The notes under the pieces: generated by a model
Seen by the model: only the letters and a program-made list of their open reading frames with translations
Databases searched by the model: none
What the model was told of the DNA's origin: nothing
DNA from: JBGTGG01 sp964398945
GTDB taxonomy: Bacteria > Bacteroidota > Bacteroidia > Cytophagales > Cyclobacteriaceae
Length of the DNA stretch: 64,000 nucleotides
Direction: 5' to 3'
Assembly (NCBI GenBank): GCA_964398945.1
Contig: CAYNOT010000002.1
Location: 186,001 to 250,000 of the forward strand
Shown here: piece by piece, positions 45,073 to 54,119 of the stretch
Layout: the number at the start of each line of letters is the position of its first letter
Position numbering within the stretch: position 1 is the first letter of the stretch
Translations under genes and position numbers: made by a program

Positions 45073-46835
45073 TACGATTTACCGGTTTTGTCAACCACCT
45101 GATCTTTCTTGGTCTTGCCGTTCACATGAACATCGGTCATATCCAAAGCATATTTGATAACCCGGTACACATTTCCATCGGAGTCGGCCAATGGGGCATA
45201 GGTTGCAGCCAACACCACTTTTTTTCCGTACTTTCCATTTCTATGGATTAAGCCCGATTGTGCTTTTCCGGATGCCAACTCTTTCCAAAAAGTTGCATAG
45301 GTTTCCGAATCTGCGTATGCGTCATCAACAAACATCCGATGGTGATGCGCTGTAACCTCATGAAGTTGATAGTTCATTACCTTGAGGAACGAATTGTTGG
45401 CTTCCAGGATATTCCCGTTGATATCAAATTCAGCAATCGCAAGATTACCATTGTCCATCGCACGAATTTGATCCTGCATTTTATTTGCGTTGCGTCCCAG
45501 CTCTTCCTGTGTGGCTGCAAGCTCTTCCATGTTTTGACGCATCTCTTCTTCCTGTGCGCGCATCTCCTCAGTTTGTTGTTGCGATTCAGCATATAGTTGC
45601 TTAATGCGCTCATTAACACTTGCGGCATTAATACTGGAAGCAATGGATTCACCAACCTTCTCCAGGAAACTAATTTGGTAAGGTTCAATCTCCCGGAAGG
45701 ATGCAAATTCCATCACCCCTTCAACTACTTCATTACTAATCATTGGTACCAGGATAAGCGTATTGGGGGTTGCTTCGCCAAGGCCGGATGTAATGCGTAC
45801 ATAGTCTTTTGGAATTACTTTCATGTAATTCGTCTGTTTTTCGAGATAGCACTGGCCTACCATGCCCTGTCCAATTTCTATTTTCTTTTGTTGGAATTTT
45901 TTCCGATCGTAAGCATAGCACGATTTTAGCGTGAGGTACTTTTCATTTTCATCTTCCTGAACAACAAAAAACGCCCCTTGGTTGGCCTTAAGGTATACGA
46001 CCAGATAGGAGGTCAGTTGATCGCACATGGCGTTTAGATTGCCATCGTTTTTTCGAATGATATCACTGATTTCTGCAAGCCCCAGGTTTAAGAACCGGTC
46101 TTGTTTTTCACGCAGTTGGCTTTCCTCAAGGTTGCTCCGCATGTTCTCCAATGCGTTTCCCAATTCATCATCGGCTTTTGATTCATGGGCATAATCAAAA
46201 TCACCTTTGGCGATTGCATTGGCAAATACAATGTTGCGGTTGGTAGCGCCTTTGAACAATTCAAGGCTCTTAATATCGGATTCGTTTTTCTTGTTTAATT
46301 GCCCCATGTAGTTGGCATACCAACTTGCCAACAATACTGCAAATACAAAGAGGATAACATGGAAGAGAAAGGTTTGGAGTGTCATGTAATCCATTTGCGA
46401 GAAATAGATATTCCGGTATTGCGGTACATTGTTCACGAAGCCATAGTATTGTATATAGGCAAAGCTTGCATGGTGGACAGCCACTGTTAGTGTGAAGGGG
46501 ATAAAGACCCGCCAGTTTTGGAAAATGATCAACGCAATGGCACCAATAAAAGCTGTGAAATGCATTTCGAAAAGACCATGCATTTGATAAATGAATTGTG
46601 CCATGTAAAGGCCTAGCCCCATGCTTGCGATGTAGGGATGGATTTTACTTTTTACGAAAATTATTTTCCCGGTATAATAAAGGCCCAGTATCAGGGCGCC
46701 AACCCCAATGCCGACCAACCAGGTGCCGTAAAAAAAGGAGAGAATAATACCGAAGCCAAAATACGTTAATAGGATACCTTCCACCATAGCGTTTGCGCTC
46801 GTAGAATGGCCTTTTGTTGAGTGATCAACGTTCAT
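45072..46835 (-). CDS. Membrane sensor with HAMP-like, GAF and PAS domains, no kinase output
   Basis: 587 residues. Six or so membrane helices fill residues 20-190, then a HAMP-like linker (VFANAIAKGDFDYAHESKAD), a GAF domain (about 265-415, ISDIIRKNDGNLNAMCDQL), a long coiled coil with MRAQEEEMRQNMEELAATQ, and a C-terminal PAS domain (about 455-575, GNLAIAEFDINGNILEANNS). The PAS resembles those of chemoreceptor-like proteins, but no methyl-accepting, histidine-kinase or cyclase domain follows. Its stop overlaps the start of the redoxin gene by one base. It may signal through a partner protein. Confidence 0.78.
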   Translation of the reverse strand: MNVDHSTKGHSTSANAMVEGILLTYFGFGIILSFFYGTWLVGIGVGALILGLYYTGKIIFVKSKIHPYIASMGLGLYMAQFIYQMHGLFEMHFTAFIGAIALIIFQNWRVFIPFTLTVAVHHASFAYIQYYGFVNNVPQYRNIYFSQMDYMTLQTFLFHVILFVFAVLLASWYANYMGQLNKKNESDIKSLELFKGATNRNIVFANAIAKGDFDYAHESKADDELGNALENMRSNLEESQLREKQDRFLNLGLAEISDIIRKNDGNLNAMCDQLTSYLVVYLKANQGAFFVVQEDENEKYLTLKSCYAYDRKKFQQKKIEIGQGMVGQCYLEKQTNYMKVIPKDYVRITSGLGEATPNTLILVPMISNEVVEGVMEFASFREIEPYQISFLEKVGESIASSINAASVNERIKQLYAESQQQTEEMRAQEEEMRQNMEELAATQEELGRNANKMQDQIRAMDNGNLAIAEFDINGNILEANNSFLKVMNYQLHEVTAHHHRMFVDDAYADSETYATFWKELASGKAQSGLIHRNGKYGKKVVLAATYAPLADSDGNVYRVIKYALDMTDVHVNGKTKKDQVVDKTGKS

Positions 46836-46962
46836 AATTGTAGTTTAGTTGAATGGGCTATTCGTTAAACATGAATATAGGAAAAATGTTTTTCGAAAAG
46901 CACACATTTTAATATTGATGTGGTTTTGATCCATGAGCGGGAATTGAAGTACCTTCGTAGCT

Positions 46963-47580
46963 ATGGATTTTCAATATTTTCTCGAGTTGATGGGAACGGG
47001 ATTTTTTGCGATCTCCGGTGCACTGGCAATACAAAACAAGGAGCACGATTGGTTTGGGATCGGCTTTACCGGATTTGTAACTGCTATTGGTGGTGGTACC
47101 TTGCGCGATGTCCTATTGGGAAGTTACCCGTTGGTGTGGATTGGCGACATCAATTTCCTCTACGCAATCCTTATTGGGTTATTGCTGGTGGTATTGTTCA
47201 ACAAATACCTGATCACCTTCTCCCGGACATTATTTTTATTTGATACACTGGGGATTTCATTCTTTACCATACTGGGAGTGGAAAAAGCGTTAAGCCTTGG
47301 CGTACGTCCGGAGATTGCCGCGATCATGGGAATGTTTACTGCAGTAATGGGGGGAGTGATCCGGGATACGCTTACCAACGAGTTGCCTGTTATTTTCAAG
47401 AAGGAAATTTATGCCACTGCTTGTTTGATGGGGGCTGTTGTCTACTTGGTCCTTGATAGGTTTACGGAGATACCGCGCAACCCAGCCTTGTTGATTTCCA
47501 TTGTTGTGATTATCATTATCCGATTGCTGGCCGTGCGGTATAAGTTAGCGTTGCCGGGTTTTAGAAAAGTTGATGGTTAG
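46963..47580 (+). CDS. TRIC-type trimeric intracellular cation channel family protein
   Basis: 205 residues with seven predicted helices and the two UPF0126 repeats: AIGGGTLRDVLLGSYPLVW and VMGGVIRDTLTNELPVIF. The GGG..RD motifs are the signature of bacterial TRIC channels (YicG family), which conduct potassium or other cations as trimers in the inner membrane. Physiological role in bacteria is not established. Confidence 0.87.
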   Translation: MDFQYFLELMGTGFFAISGALAIQNKEHDWFGIGFTGFVTAIGGGTLRDVLLGSYPLVWIGDINFLYAILIGLLLVVLFNKYLITFSRTLFLFDTLGISFFTILGVEKALSLGVRPEIAAIMGMFTAVMGGVIRDTLTNELPVIFKKEIYATACLMGAVVYLVLDRFTEIPRNPALLISIVVIIIIRLLAVRYKLALPGFRKVDG

Positions 47581-47595
47581 CTGAAATATAAATTT

Positions 47596-48045
47596 CTATC
47601 CACCAAAATACCCTACTCCCCTTGACATTAACCCGGCCAGTAGGGGGATGACAAACAACAACAGGATTTCAATCCGGATGCACAAGAAAATTGCTTTGGG
47701 TATCGTGACTTCGTCAACGGGATTGCCTTTCCGATTCTTGATAAAAAATACAGTGGGATAAATAGAAAGTAGCCCGATGACTGCAAAACAGGTGAGCTTA
47801 ATATGAAAGATCCAATTCTGTGAATAGAACGAAGCGGGTTTTCCAATTCCACCAAGCCACAAGGTAAGTCCCGCAGTCAAGAGGGTCAACGCTGCAATGC
47901 CATATACTGCATCAATGCGGCTCAAGCGTAAGATGTCCGCTCTTCGCACCATGGGTTTCAATAACAGGTGTTCAGAAACCAGTGTGCCCACAATTGCAAA
48001 GATGCTGATGAAATGGATGTAGCGAAGGAAAAGTTCGAAAGTCAT
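47596..48045 (-). CDS. DUF2214-like membrane protein
   Basis: 149 residues with four membrane helices and conserved histidines near helix 1 (FLRYIHFISIFAIVGTLVSE) and in FHIKLTCFAVIGLLSIYP. The pattern fits DUF2214/CopD-like small membrane proteins. Its function is unknown. It faces the TRIC gene, with only 15 bp between stops. Confidence 0.7.
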   Translation of the reverse strand: MTFELFLRYIHFISIFAIVGTLVSEHLLLKPMVRRADILRLSRIDAVYGIAALTLLTAGLTLWLGGIGKPASFYSQNWIFHIKLTCFAVIGLLSIYPTVFFIKNRKGNPVDEVTIPKAIFLCIRIEILLLFVIPLLAGLMSRGVGYFGG

Positions 48046-48093
48046 ATCAATGGTTTAGAGTAGAATCTTGAATATAGAAAATGTAATTTGAAT

Positions 48094-51000
48094 CTATCTT
48101 TTTTCAATAAACTTTTTGTTCATTTCGTCATAGATAAGAATCAAATCATTCGATTTCCCATCCTTGCTAAAAATGGATTCCCAGGTGTTGAGTGGTTCCC
48201 AGATAGCGGTTCCTTTTCCTTTGTCGTTCGGAAGGTTGAATACAATTTCATGAACCTCTCGTTTCTTGGCCGAATATTCAACAACAATAATCGGCTGTTC
48301 ATAGCGCGAGCTCATCCGGATCAAATTATCGCGTAAGTCATCCAATGTGCCGTGCCATTTTGGATAATACGACATTCCTATCACATCAAACTTTAAACCG
48401 CGGGCCAACATATTATCGTAAAAGAAAACTGTTTCATCGTGCTGGCCACCCAGTGCAATGTGCAGCATAATCGCGATGGATTGATCTACAGAAAGTACGC
48501 CATCAATTCCCGCCTGAATAAGTTGGGCCAGGTTGTTCAGGTTGCCAATGTGTCCTTCCGGCCAAATCATTCCGTGGTTGATCTCGTTTCCAATCTGTAC
48601 CATGTCGGGTGTTGTGCCTTGATCCTTTAATGCTTTGACTACTTTTCGTGAATAGACTTCCACCGAGTCTTTCAATTGTGCAAAGTCCAAACCTTTCCAT
48701 GCGTTGGGTTTATATTGTTTTCCGGGATCGGCCCAATAGTCGCTATAGTGAAAGTCCAATAGCAATTTCATTCCCGCAGCTTTCACACGCTTTGCCATTT
48801 GCAATGTGTGTTCCAGATCGCAAAACCCTTTTCCCGGTGAATAGCCGCTATCCAATTCAGGACTATGGAATACGCGCAACCGTACATAATTGAAACCATG
48901 ATTTTTTAAAATTTCGATCGCATCTTTTTCAACACCATTGTCAGAAAATTTTATTCCACGGTCTTCAAGCTGTGGCAAGAAAGAAATGTCGGCACCGATC
49001 ATTTTGTCAATGACCGGTTTATTTGTTTTGTTAATCTTGGAAGTAACACGTTGTGGTTTCCCGGTATGGATCGTATGGATGTCCGTGCTGCCTGCATAAA
49101 GCCCTTCTGATGTTGCTTCGAAATGGACTTTGTCAATATTTTTTCCGGCTTGTAAAATTACCTGGCACTTACCGTTGAAAAGTTTTCGTTGCCACAAACT
49201 ATCAATCAAATACTTGTCAGGTTCATGGCTGCTGGGGTCCCCGTTTCCAACGCCAATGATTTTGGCATCCCCGGAGTATTTGAATTTTATCAGGTTGTTG
49301 GCATCCGGTACCTCTCGCCCTTGTCGGTCCAACACTGTTACGTTGATCACACAAACATCCGTACCGTTGGCCTCAATCGTTGTGCGGTATGGTGTCAAAA
49401 CTATTTCAACCGGCTCCCCTGTGGTTTCAACGGATGCTTCCAATTTTCTGCCTTTCTTATACGCGATAGCCTGAAGTTTTCCGGGTTCGTAAGGTACCGA
49501 CCATTTCAAATGACTATTCCGCGGCATATCTTTTTTGCCTAAGCTTTTTCCATTTAAAAATAATTCTACGTTGTCGGCATTTGTATTTACCCAAACATCA
49601 ATCGGTTGGCCTTCTTTTCCTTTCCAATTCCAGTGCGGGGAAATATGCAAAACATCTTTGTCTGTCCACCACGATTGATAATAGTAGTACAGGTTTTTTG
49701 GAAAGCCGCACATGTCCATGATGCCGAAGTGTGAATTGATATTTGGCCATTTGAAAGGGGTAGGTTCACCACGATAATCAAAACCAGTCCAGATAAAACC
49801 GCCCATCCAATATGGATTTTCAGCGGCCAACATCCACCACTCTTCCGCTTTGCTTGCCCACCACGGAGCAGTGATATCCTGATCGGGCAGGTAACCACGA
49901 ATGCTATCGAGTTCATACATCCCCCGGCTTGTTACCGTGCTTCCCATTTCCGTTCCGATGATGGGCTGTGTTGGATGGTCTTTGTGATAATCGGCTACTG
50001 CAAATTGGCGGTAGTTAAACGAGCGAATAGGAATGACTTCATTGATTCCTTCGAATACGTTTGGCAAATCAGCAGCATAGGTTGAAGTGCGTGTTGGGTC
50101 GAGTTCTTTTTGCTTTGCCAATAGTGAAAGTGCAATGCGTTTTCCATTACTGGTGGTATGGATCCAACCCTCCTCATTTCCAATCGACCACATAAAAATG
50201 GAAGGATGGTTTCGGTCGCGAAGGATCATGCGCTCAAACTGATCCATGTACTCCGGGCTACTGTTGAGCAACCGGGTTTCATCCATCACCAGCATACCTA
50301 AACTGTCGCAGGCTTCCAGCAACTCAGGTGTTGGTGGATTGTGGCTGGTGCGGTATGCATTTACGCCCATCTCTTTCAATAAGTTGATGCGATAATACTG
50401 GAGGTAGTCGGGCAATGCACTTCCAACACCTGCATGGTCCTGATGGTTATTGGTGCCTTGCAATTTCATGTGTTTCCCATTTAAGAAAAACCCTTTTTCC
50501 GCATCAAACCGAAAGGTGCGTACACCAAAACGATCTTTAAATAAATCGATGATTTTATTTCCCGATTTTATCTCCACAACTACTTTGTACAAGTATGGAT
50601 CTTCAACCGACCAGCGTCTTGGGTTCGTAATGTTTATTTTTTGTTTTACGGTCCCGCTTTTGTTCACATCAAGTGCAATAGGCTCTTCTTTTGATGTCCC
50701 TATCTTTTTTCCATTCCGATCGGTGATATAGGCACTTACTGTTGCAGATGCCTTGGATAAGTTTTGATTGAGTACTGTGGTTTCAATGTTTACGGTTGTG
50801 GATTTGTCATTGACATCTGTGTAAACAAAAACACCTCCATCTTTAATATGCAAATTGTTGTATTGATTCAGCCAGACATGGCGGTAGATTCCGGCACCTT
50901 CATAAAACCAACCTTCATATTGCGTGGCATCTACACGCACGACCAGAATATTATCTTTATCAAAATGTATATAATCGGTAACATCGTATGCAACACCGAT

Positions 51001-51492
51001 ATAACCACTTTGATTGTTGCCTAGATAAAATCCATTTAGCCAGATTTTTGCATCGCGAAAGATCCCATCAAACTGAAGTTGAAAACGCGCGCCTGAATCG
51101 GTTTTTGCAACTGTGAAATTTTTACGATACCAGCCGATACTGGTCTCCGGAAAATGGCCGCCAACGGGTTTGTATCCGTGGGCCATCACATTAAAATCAT
51201 CGACTTCTTCAAATGGAAGTTCAACGGCCCAATCATGCGGGAGATTTAACACGCGCCAGGTACTATCGTTGAATTTTGGGTCAATGGCTGTCCCGGCCGT
51301 GCCACCGGATTTTGAATAGATGGTTGCCAGGCTATAATTAAAGTCTTTCGCAGGATCCCCGGCATGGCCAAAATGGAATCTCCATCCTTCATCCATGTTT
51401 GTTTTTTTTCGAGATTGTGATACTGCGTTGTTTGAAATAGAAAGCAATGCAAGAATCAAAATAGATGATGAAAATAGAATACACTGTTTCAT
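48094..51492 (-). CDS. GH2 beta-galactosidase fused to GH53 endo-beta-1,4-galactanase
   Basis: 1132 residues with a signal peptide (MKQCILFSSSILILALLSIS). Residues 30-600 are a GH2 enzyme: jelly-roll, immunoglobulin-like and TIM-barrel domains with acid/base E440 (SIGNEE) and nucleophile E515 (IIGTEMGS). A DUF4982-type region and an invasin-like beta domain (about 600-800) follow. From about 828 a GH53 galactanase begins (IGADISFLPQLEDRG), with acid/base E970 (QIGNEINHGMIWP) and nucleophile E1072 (VVEYSA). GH53 cuts the beta-1,4-galactan side chains of pectin inside the chain, and a GH2 beta-galactosidase can trim the products to galactose. Both active sites look complete. A ~107-bp repeat ends at its start codon. 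Confidence 0.9.
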   Translation of the reverse strand: MKQCILFSSSILILALLSISNNAVSQSRKKTNMDEGWRFHFGHAGDPAKDFNYSLATIYSKSGGTAGTAIDPKFNDSTWRVLNLPHDWAVELPFEEVDDFNVMAHGYKPVGGHFPETSIGWYRKNFTVAKTDSGARFQLQFDGIFRDAKIWLNGFYLGNNQSGYIGVAYDVTDYIHFDKDNILVVRVDATQYEGWFYEGAGIYRHVWLNQYNNLHIKDGGVFVYTDVNDKSTTVNIETTVLNQNLSKASATVSAYITDRNGKKIGTSKEEPIALDVNKSGTVKQKINITNPRRWSVEDPYLYKVVVEIKSGNKIIDLFKDRFGVRTFRFDAEKGFFLNGKHMKLQGTNNHQDHAGVGSALPDYLQYYRINLLKEMGVNAYRTSHNPPTPELLEACDSLGMLVMDETRLLNSSPEYMDQFERMILRDRNHPSIFMWSIGNEEGWIHTTSNGKRIALSLLAKQKELDPTRTSTYAADLPNVFEGINEVIPIRSFNYRQFAVADYHKDHPTQPIIGTEMGSTVTSRGMYELDSIRGYLPDQDITAPWWASKAEEWWMLAAENPYWMGGFIWTGFDYRGEPTPFKWPNINSHFGIMDMCGFPKNLYYYYQSWWTDKDVLHISPHWNWKGKEGQPIDVWVNTNADNVELFLNGKSLGKKDMPRNSHLKWSVPYEPGKLQAIAYKKGRKLEASVETTGEPVEIVLTPYRTTIEANGTDVCVINVTVLDRQGREVPDANNLIKFKYSGDAKIIGVGNGDPSSHEPDKYLIDSLWQRKLFNGKCQVILQAGKNIDKVHFEATSEGLYAGSTDIHTIHTGKPQRVTSKINKTNKPVIDKMIGADISFLPQLEDRGIKFSDNGVEKDAIEILKNHGFNYVRLRVFHSPELDSGYSPGKGFCDLEHTLQMAKRVKAAGMKLLLDFHYSDYWADPGKQYKPNAWKGLDFAQLKDSVEVYSRKVVKALKDQGTTPDMVQIGNEINHGMIWPEGHIGNLNNLAQLIQAGIDGVLSVDQSIAIMLHIALGGQHDETVFFYDNMLARGLKFDVIGMSYYPKWHGTLDDLRDNLIRMSSRYEQPIIVVEYSAKKREVHEIVFNLPNDKGKGTAIWEPLNTWESIFSKDGKSNDLILIYDEMNKKFIEKR

Positions 51493-51599
51493 GTGTTTAT
51501 AATTTTAGATTAAGGTCACATGTCTGCCTGATCGGCAGACATGGAATGGCTGAAATAATCATTTCGGTTGGTGAAAAGTATTTACATGGCCCATTTCAT
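51487..51599 (-). repeat. Start-codon-anchored ~107-bp repeat (GH2-GH53 copy)
   Basis: Read in the direction of the gene: ATGAAAT (51599), a variable part, CCATTCCATGTCTGCCGATC with GGCAGACA as a hairpin (TGTCTGCC..GGCAGACA, 51524-51542), AT-rich sequence AAAATTATAAACAC, then ATGAAAC, the gene start (51492). The two ATGAAA points are 107 bp apart. The same design occurs twice before queA. Confidence 0.6.
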
Positions 51600-51718
51600 G
51601 TGTGTAAATTTGGCTGTGGATAAAACACTAACATAATGAATATGTGTTAGATATTGATTTTTATCTGTAAAAATCCCACAGACAACACTGCATAAAATTA
51701 CGAATGGGAATAGGGATT

Positions 51719-52396
51719 TCAATTCCTTTTTGAAAGCAAAGCTTCTGCCAGCAATAAATCTTCAGGCGTGGTGATTTTGATATTTTCGTAGCTGCCTTCA
51801 AAAAGCGGGATGGTAAGTCCGGCTTTTTCTGCAACAGAGGCATCGTCAGTTAAGCTTTCATCTTCTTTACCTTCGTATGCTTTTTTAATAAAAGAAACCA
51901 TAAATGTTTGTGGTGTTTGGATCAATCTGTAGCGGGAACGATCAACAGCTTTCGTATTGTCCTGATCGACAACACGGATGGATTCTTTCAAACGAACGGA
52001 AGCAACGGCCGCTTTGTGCACACCCGCCAACCGAAAAGAAGCCGCGATTATATCTTCGCTCACGAGTGGGCGAACGCCATCGTGAATGGCCACCAGCCCA
52101 TCTTCTGAAATTTGTGCCAGCCCATTTTTTACGGACTGGAACCGTGTTTCACCACCAGAACACACCGTGACCGGGGTGTGAAATGAATGTTTTTTTGTGA
52201 GTTGCTGCCAGACAGGAAAATCATCAGCGGGCAATACCAAAATAATTTTAATACCGGGTGAATATCTGAGAAAGGCTTGAATCGTATGCATGAGGATTGG
52301 CAATCCGTTCAACTCCAGAAATTGTTTCGGGAGATCGCTTTTTATCCGTGTCCCTTTTCCCCCTGCAACTATTAGCGCAAATTCATTTACTTGCAT
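51719..52396 (-). CDS. ispD: 2-C-methyl-D-erythritol 4-phosphate cytidylyltransferase
   Basis: 225 residues from ATG 52396. This is the third step of the MEP isoprenoid pathway, joining CTP and MEP. LIVAGGKGTRIKSDLPKQFL carries the nucleotide-binding GGxGxR....PKQ motif, and VAIHDGVRPLVS and the TPQTF region match IspD. ATG 52414 is also in frame and adds six residues. Divergent from a small membrane-protein gene. Confidence 0.93.
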   Translation of the reverse strand: MQVNEFALIVAGGKGTRIKSDLPKQFLELNGLPILMHTIQAFLRYSPGIKIILVLPADDFPVWQQLTKKHSFHTPVTVCSGGETRFQSVKNGLAQISEDGLVAIHDGVRPLVSEDIIAASFRLAGVHKAAVASVRLKESIRVVDQDNTKAVDRSRYRLIQTPQTFMVSFIKKAYEGKEDESLTDDASVAEKAGLTIPLFEGSYENIKITTPEDLLLAEALLSKRN

Positions 52397-52416
52397 ATTC
52401 TTAAAAGTAAACAAAC

Positions 52417-52668
52417 ATGGTAATTCTAAGAATGTTATTGTTGTTTTTCAACGTTGCAGTGGTTGGCTTTTTGGTATACCGCATGCTTCAGGTGATCAAA
52501 TCCCCAATTTCAACCCCTAAAAAAGCACTTATTTTATTTGCCGGGATATTCCTGTTGCTCGCGCCACTCGGTATATTCATCGGCATATTCCTTCCTGCGG
52601 TCCAATACCTGTTGGTATACCCGCTGGCCATTTCCTTATTTCTTTATTTAATTAAAGAAGTGGGTTAG
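52417..52668 (+). CDS. Small membrane protein (83 aa)
   Basis: Two or three hydrophobic helices (MLLLFFNVAVVGFLVYRMLQ, LILFAGIFLLLAPLGIFIGI, YLLVYPLAISLFLYLIKEVG) indicate an inner-membrane protein of unknown role. Its stop overlaps the queA stop on the other strand by three bases. Confidence 0.65.
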   Translation: MVILRMLLLFFNVAVVGFLVYRMLQVIKSPISTPKKALILFAGIFLLLAPLGIFIGIFLPAVQYLLVYPLAISLFLYLIKEVG

Positions 52669-53711
52669 ATAATCAGCATGGCATCGCCATAGGTAAGGAA
52701 CTTGTATTTTTCCTTTTTGGCAACTTTGTATGCTTCCATGATCAAATCATATCCACCAAACGCTGCTGCCATCATCAACAAGGTTGATTCAGGTGCATGA
52801 AAGTTGGTGATCATCGCATTACAAATTTTAAATTCGTATTGCGGGAAAATAAATTTGTCAGTCCATCCTTCTTTTGGCTTCAATAGGTTGCCTGCCGAAA
52901 CCGCAGACTCCAATGCGCGCATGGAAGTTGTTCCAATGGCACAAACCTTGTTTTTATTGGCGATGGCTTTATTGACAATATCCACTGTCCCAGCGGGTAC
53001 GTTGAAATTTTCAGAATCCATTTTATGCTTTGTCAAATCCTCTACATCCACAGGACGAAAGGTTCCTAACCCAATGTGCAACGTGATAAACGCCATGTCA
53101 ACACCTTTTAGCTGAAGGCGTTTTATCAACTGCTTTGTAAAGTGCATACCGGCAGTGGGTGCGGATACTGCTCCTTTATTTTTGGCGTAAATTGTTTGAA
53201 ACCTTTCTTTGTCATCAGCATCAACTTTGCGTTTGATGTATTTTGGAAGCGGGGTTTCCCCTAAAGTTTCCACTACTTTATCAAAATCTTCCGTGTTGCC
53301 GTCAAAAAGAAAGCGGATAGTCCTTCCACGTGAAGTGGTGTTGTCGATTACTTCGGCCACAAGGTCCCCGTTACCGAAATAAAGTTTGTTGCCCACGCGG
53401 ATTTTGCGGGCCGGGTCGACCAACACGTCCCACAAATGCATTTCTGCATTCAATAGGCGCAGTAGGAAAACCTCTATTTTAGCGCCTGTCTTTTCTTTGC
53501 GTCCATATAAGCGGGCAGGAAATACCATCGTATCATTTCCAACCATCACATCCCCTTCATTGAAATAGTCAACAACATCTTTAAATACTTTGTGTTCGAT
53601 TTCCCCTGTGTCTTTATGGACAACCATTAACCGTGATTCGTCACGATTTTCGGCAGGGCGCAGTGAAATAAGATTGTTTGGGAGTTCAAGTTTGAATGCA
53701 GATAATTTCAT
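52665..53711 (-). CDS. queA: S-adenosylmethionine:tRNA ribosyltransferase-isomerase
   Basis: 348 residues. It transfers the ribosyl part of SAM to 7-aminomethyl-7-deazaguanine in tRNA, the penultimate step to queuosine. Motifs are ESRLMVVHKDTGEIEH, GDVMVGNDTMVFPARLYGRK, ITLHIGLGTFRPV and TNFHAPESTLLMM. Length is normal. The start codon ATGAAATTA lies at the edge of a two- to threefold ~108-bp repeat. Confidence 0.94.
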   Translation of the reverse strand: MKLSAFKLELPNNLISLRPAENRDESRLMVVHKDTGEIEHKVFKDVVDYFNEGDVMVGNDTMVFPARLYGRKEKTGAKIEVFLLRLLNAEMHLWDVLVDPARKIRVGNKLYFGNGDLVAEVIDNTTSRGRTIRFLFDGNTEDFDKVVETLGETPLPKYIKRKVDADDKERFQTIYAKNKGAVSAPTAGMHFTKQLIKRLQLKGVDMAFITLHIGLGTFRPVDVEDLTKHKMDSENFNVPAGTVDIVNKAIANKNKVCAIGTTSMRALESAVSAGNLLKPKEGWTDKFIFPQYEFKICNAMITNFHAPESTLLMMAAAFGGYDLIMEAYKVAKKEKYKFLTYGDAMLII

Positions 53712-53929
53712 ATGTTAATAATTGTTTTTAGTGGATATATGCCTGCTTGTCCGGCAGACAGGGAATCGCCAGGCTTTATTATCATACCAGTGGGTCTGCT
53801 TGGCTGATGGCGATTTCATGTATCAATAGTTGCTTTTTAGTGGGACACATACCAAACTGGCGGCAGACAGGGAATCGCCAATTCCGTGTTTTCACTTTCC
53901 AGGGTGAATTTTATTGGTGACGATTTCAT
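53706..53929 (-). repeat. Tandem ~108-bp repeats ending in the queA start codon
   Basis: ATGAAAT occurs on the minus strand at 53711 (queA start), 53819 and 53929, so the steps are 108 and 110 bp. Each unit includes GGCGATTCCCTGTCTGCCG and CACTAAAAA..ATT. Units are about 60% alike. Short frames starting at the upstream ATGs (34 and 30 codons) are not similar to one another, so protein coding is unlikely. The rest of 53930-54119 is AT-rich and shows nothing further. Confidence 0.65.
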
Positions 53930-54119
53930 ACGCGCAGTATATGCCTATTTAGTTATAAAAATGAGGATGCAAAAGTAAGGCAATATTTGTCAATTTCGAA
54001 GGTAATAGTATGTTTTTGCGAACTGTAACAAAAATATGCCGCAGAAGTCTTAGCAATGGGTAATTTTGGTGGGAAACTGGCGACAAACCCTTTCGCTGAC
54101 AATCCGTATAGAAAAGATC

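Noticed and set aside
53721..53819. 34-codon frame starting at the upstream ATGAAA
   Set aside because: Its product is not similar to the frame at the other repeat copies, so the ATG is probably part of the repeat and not a gene.
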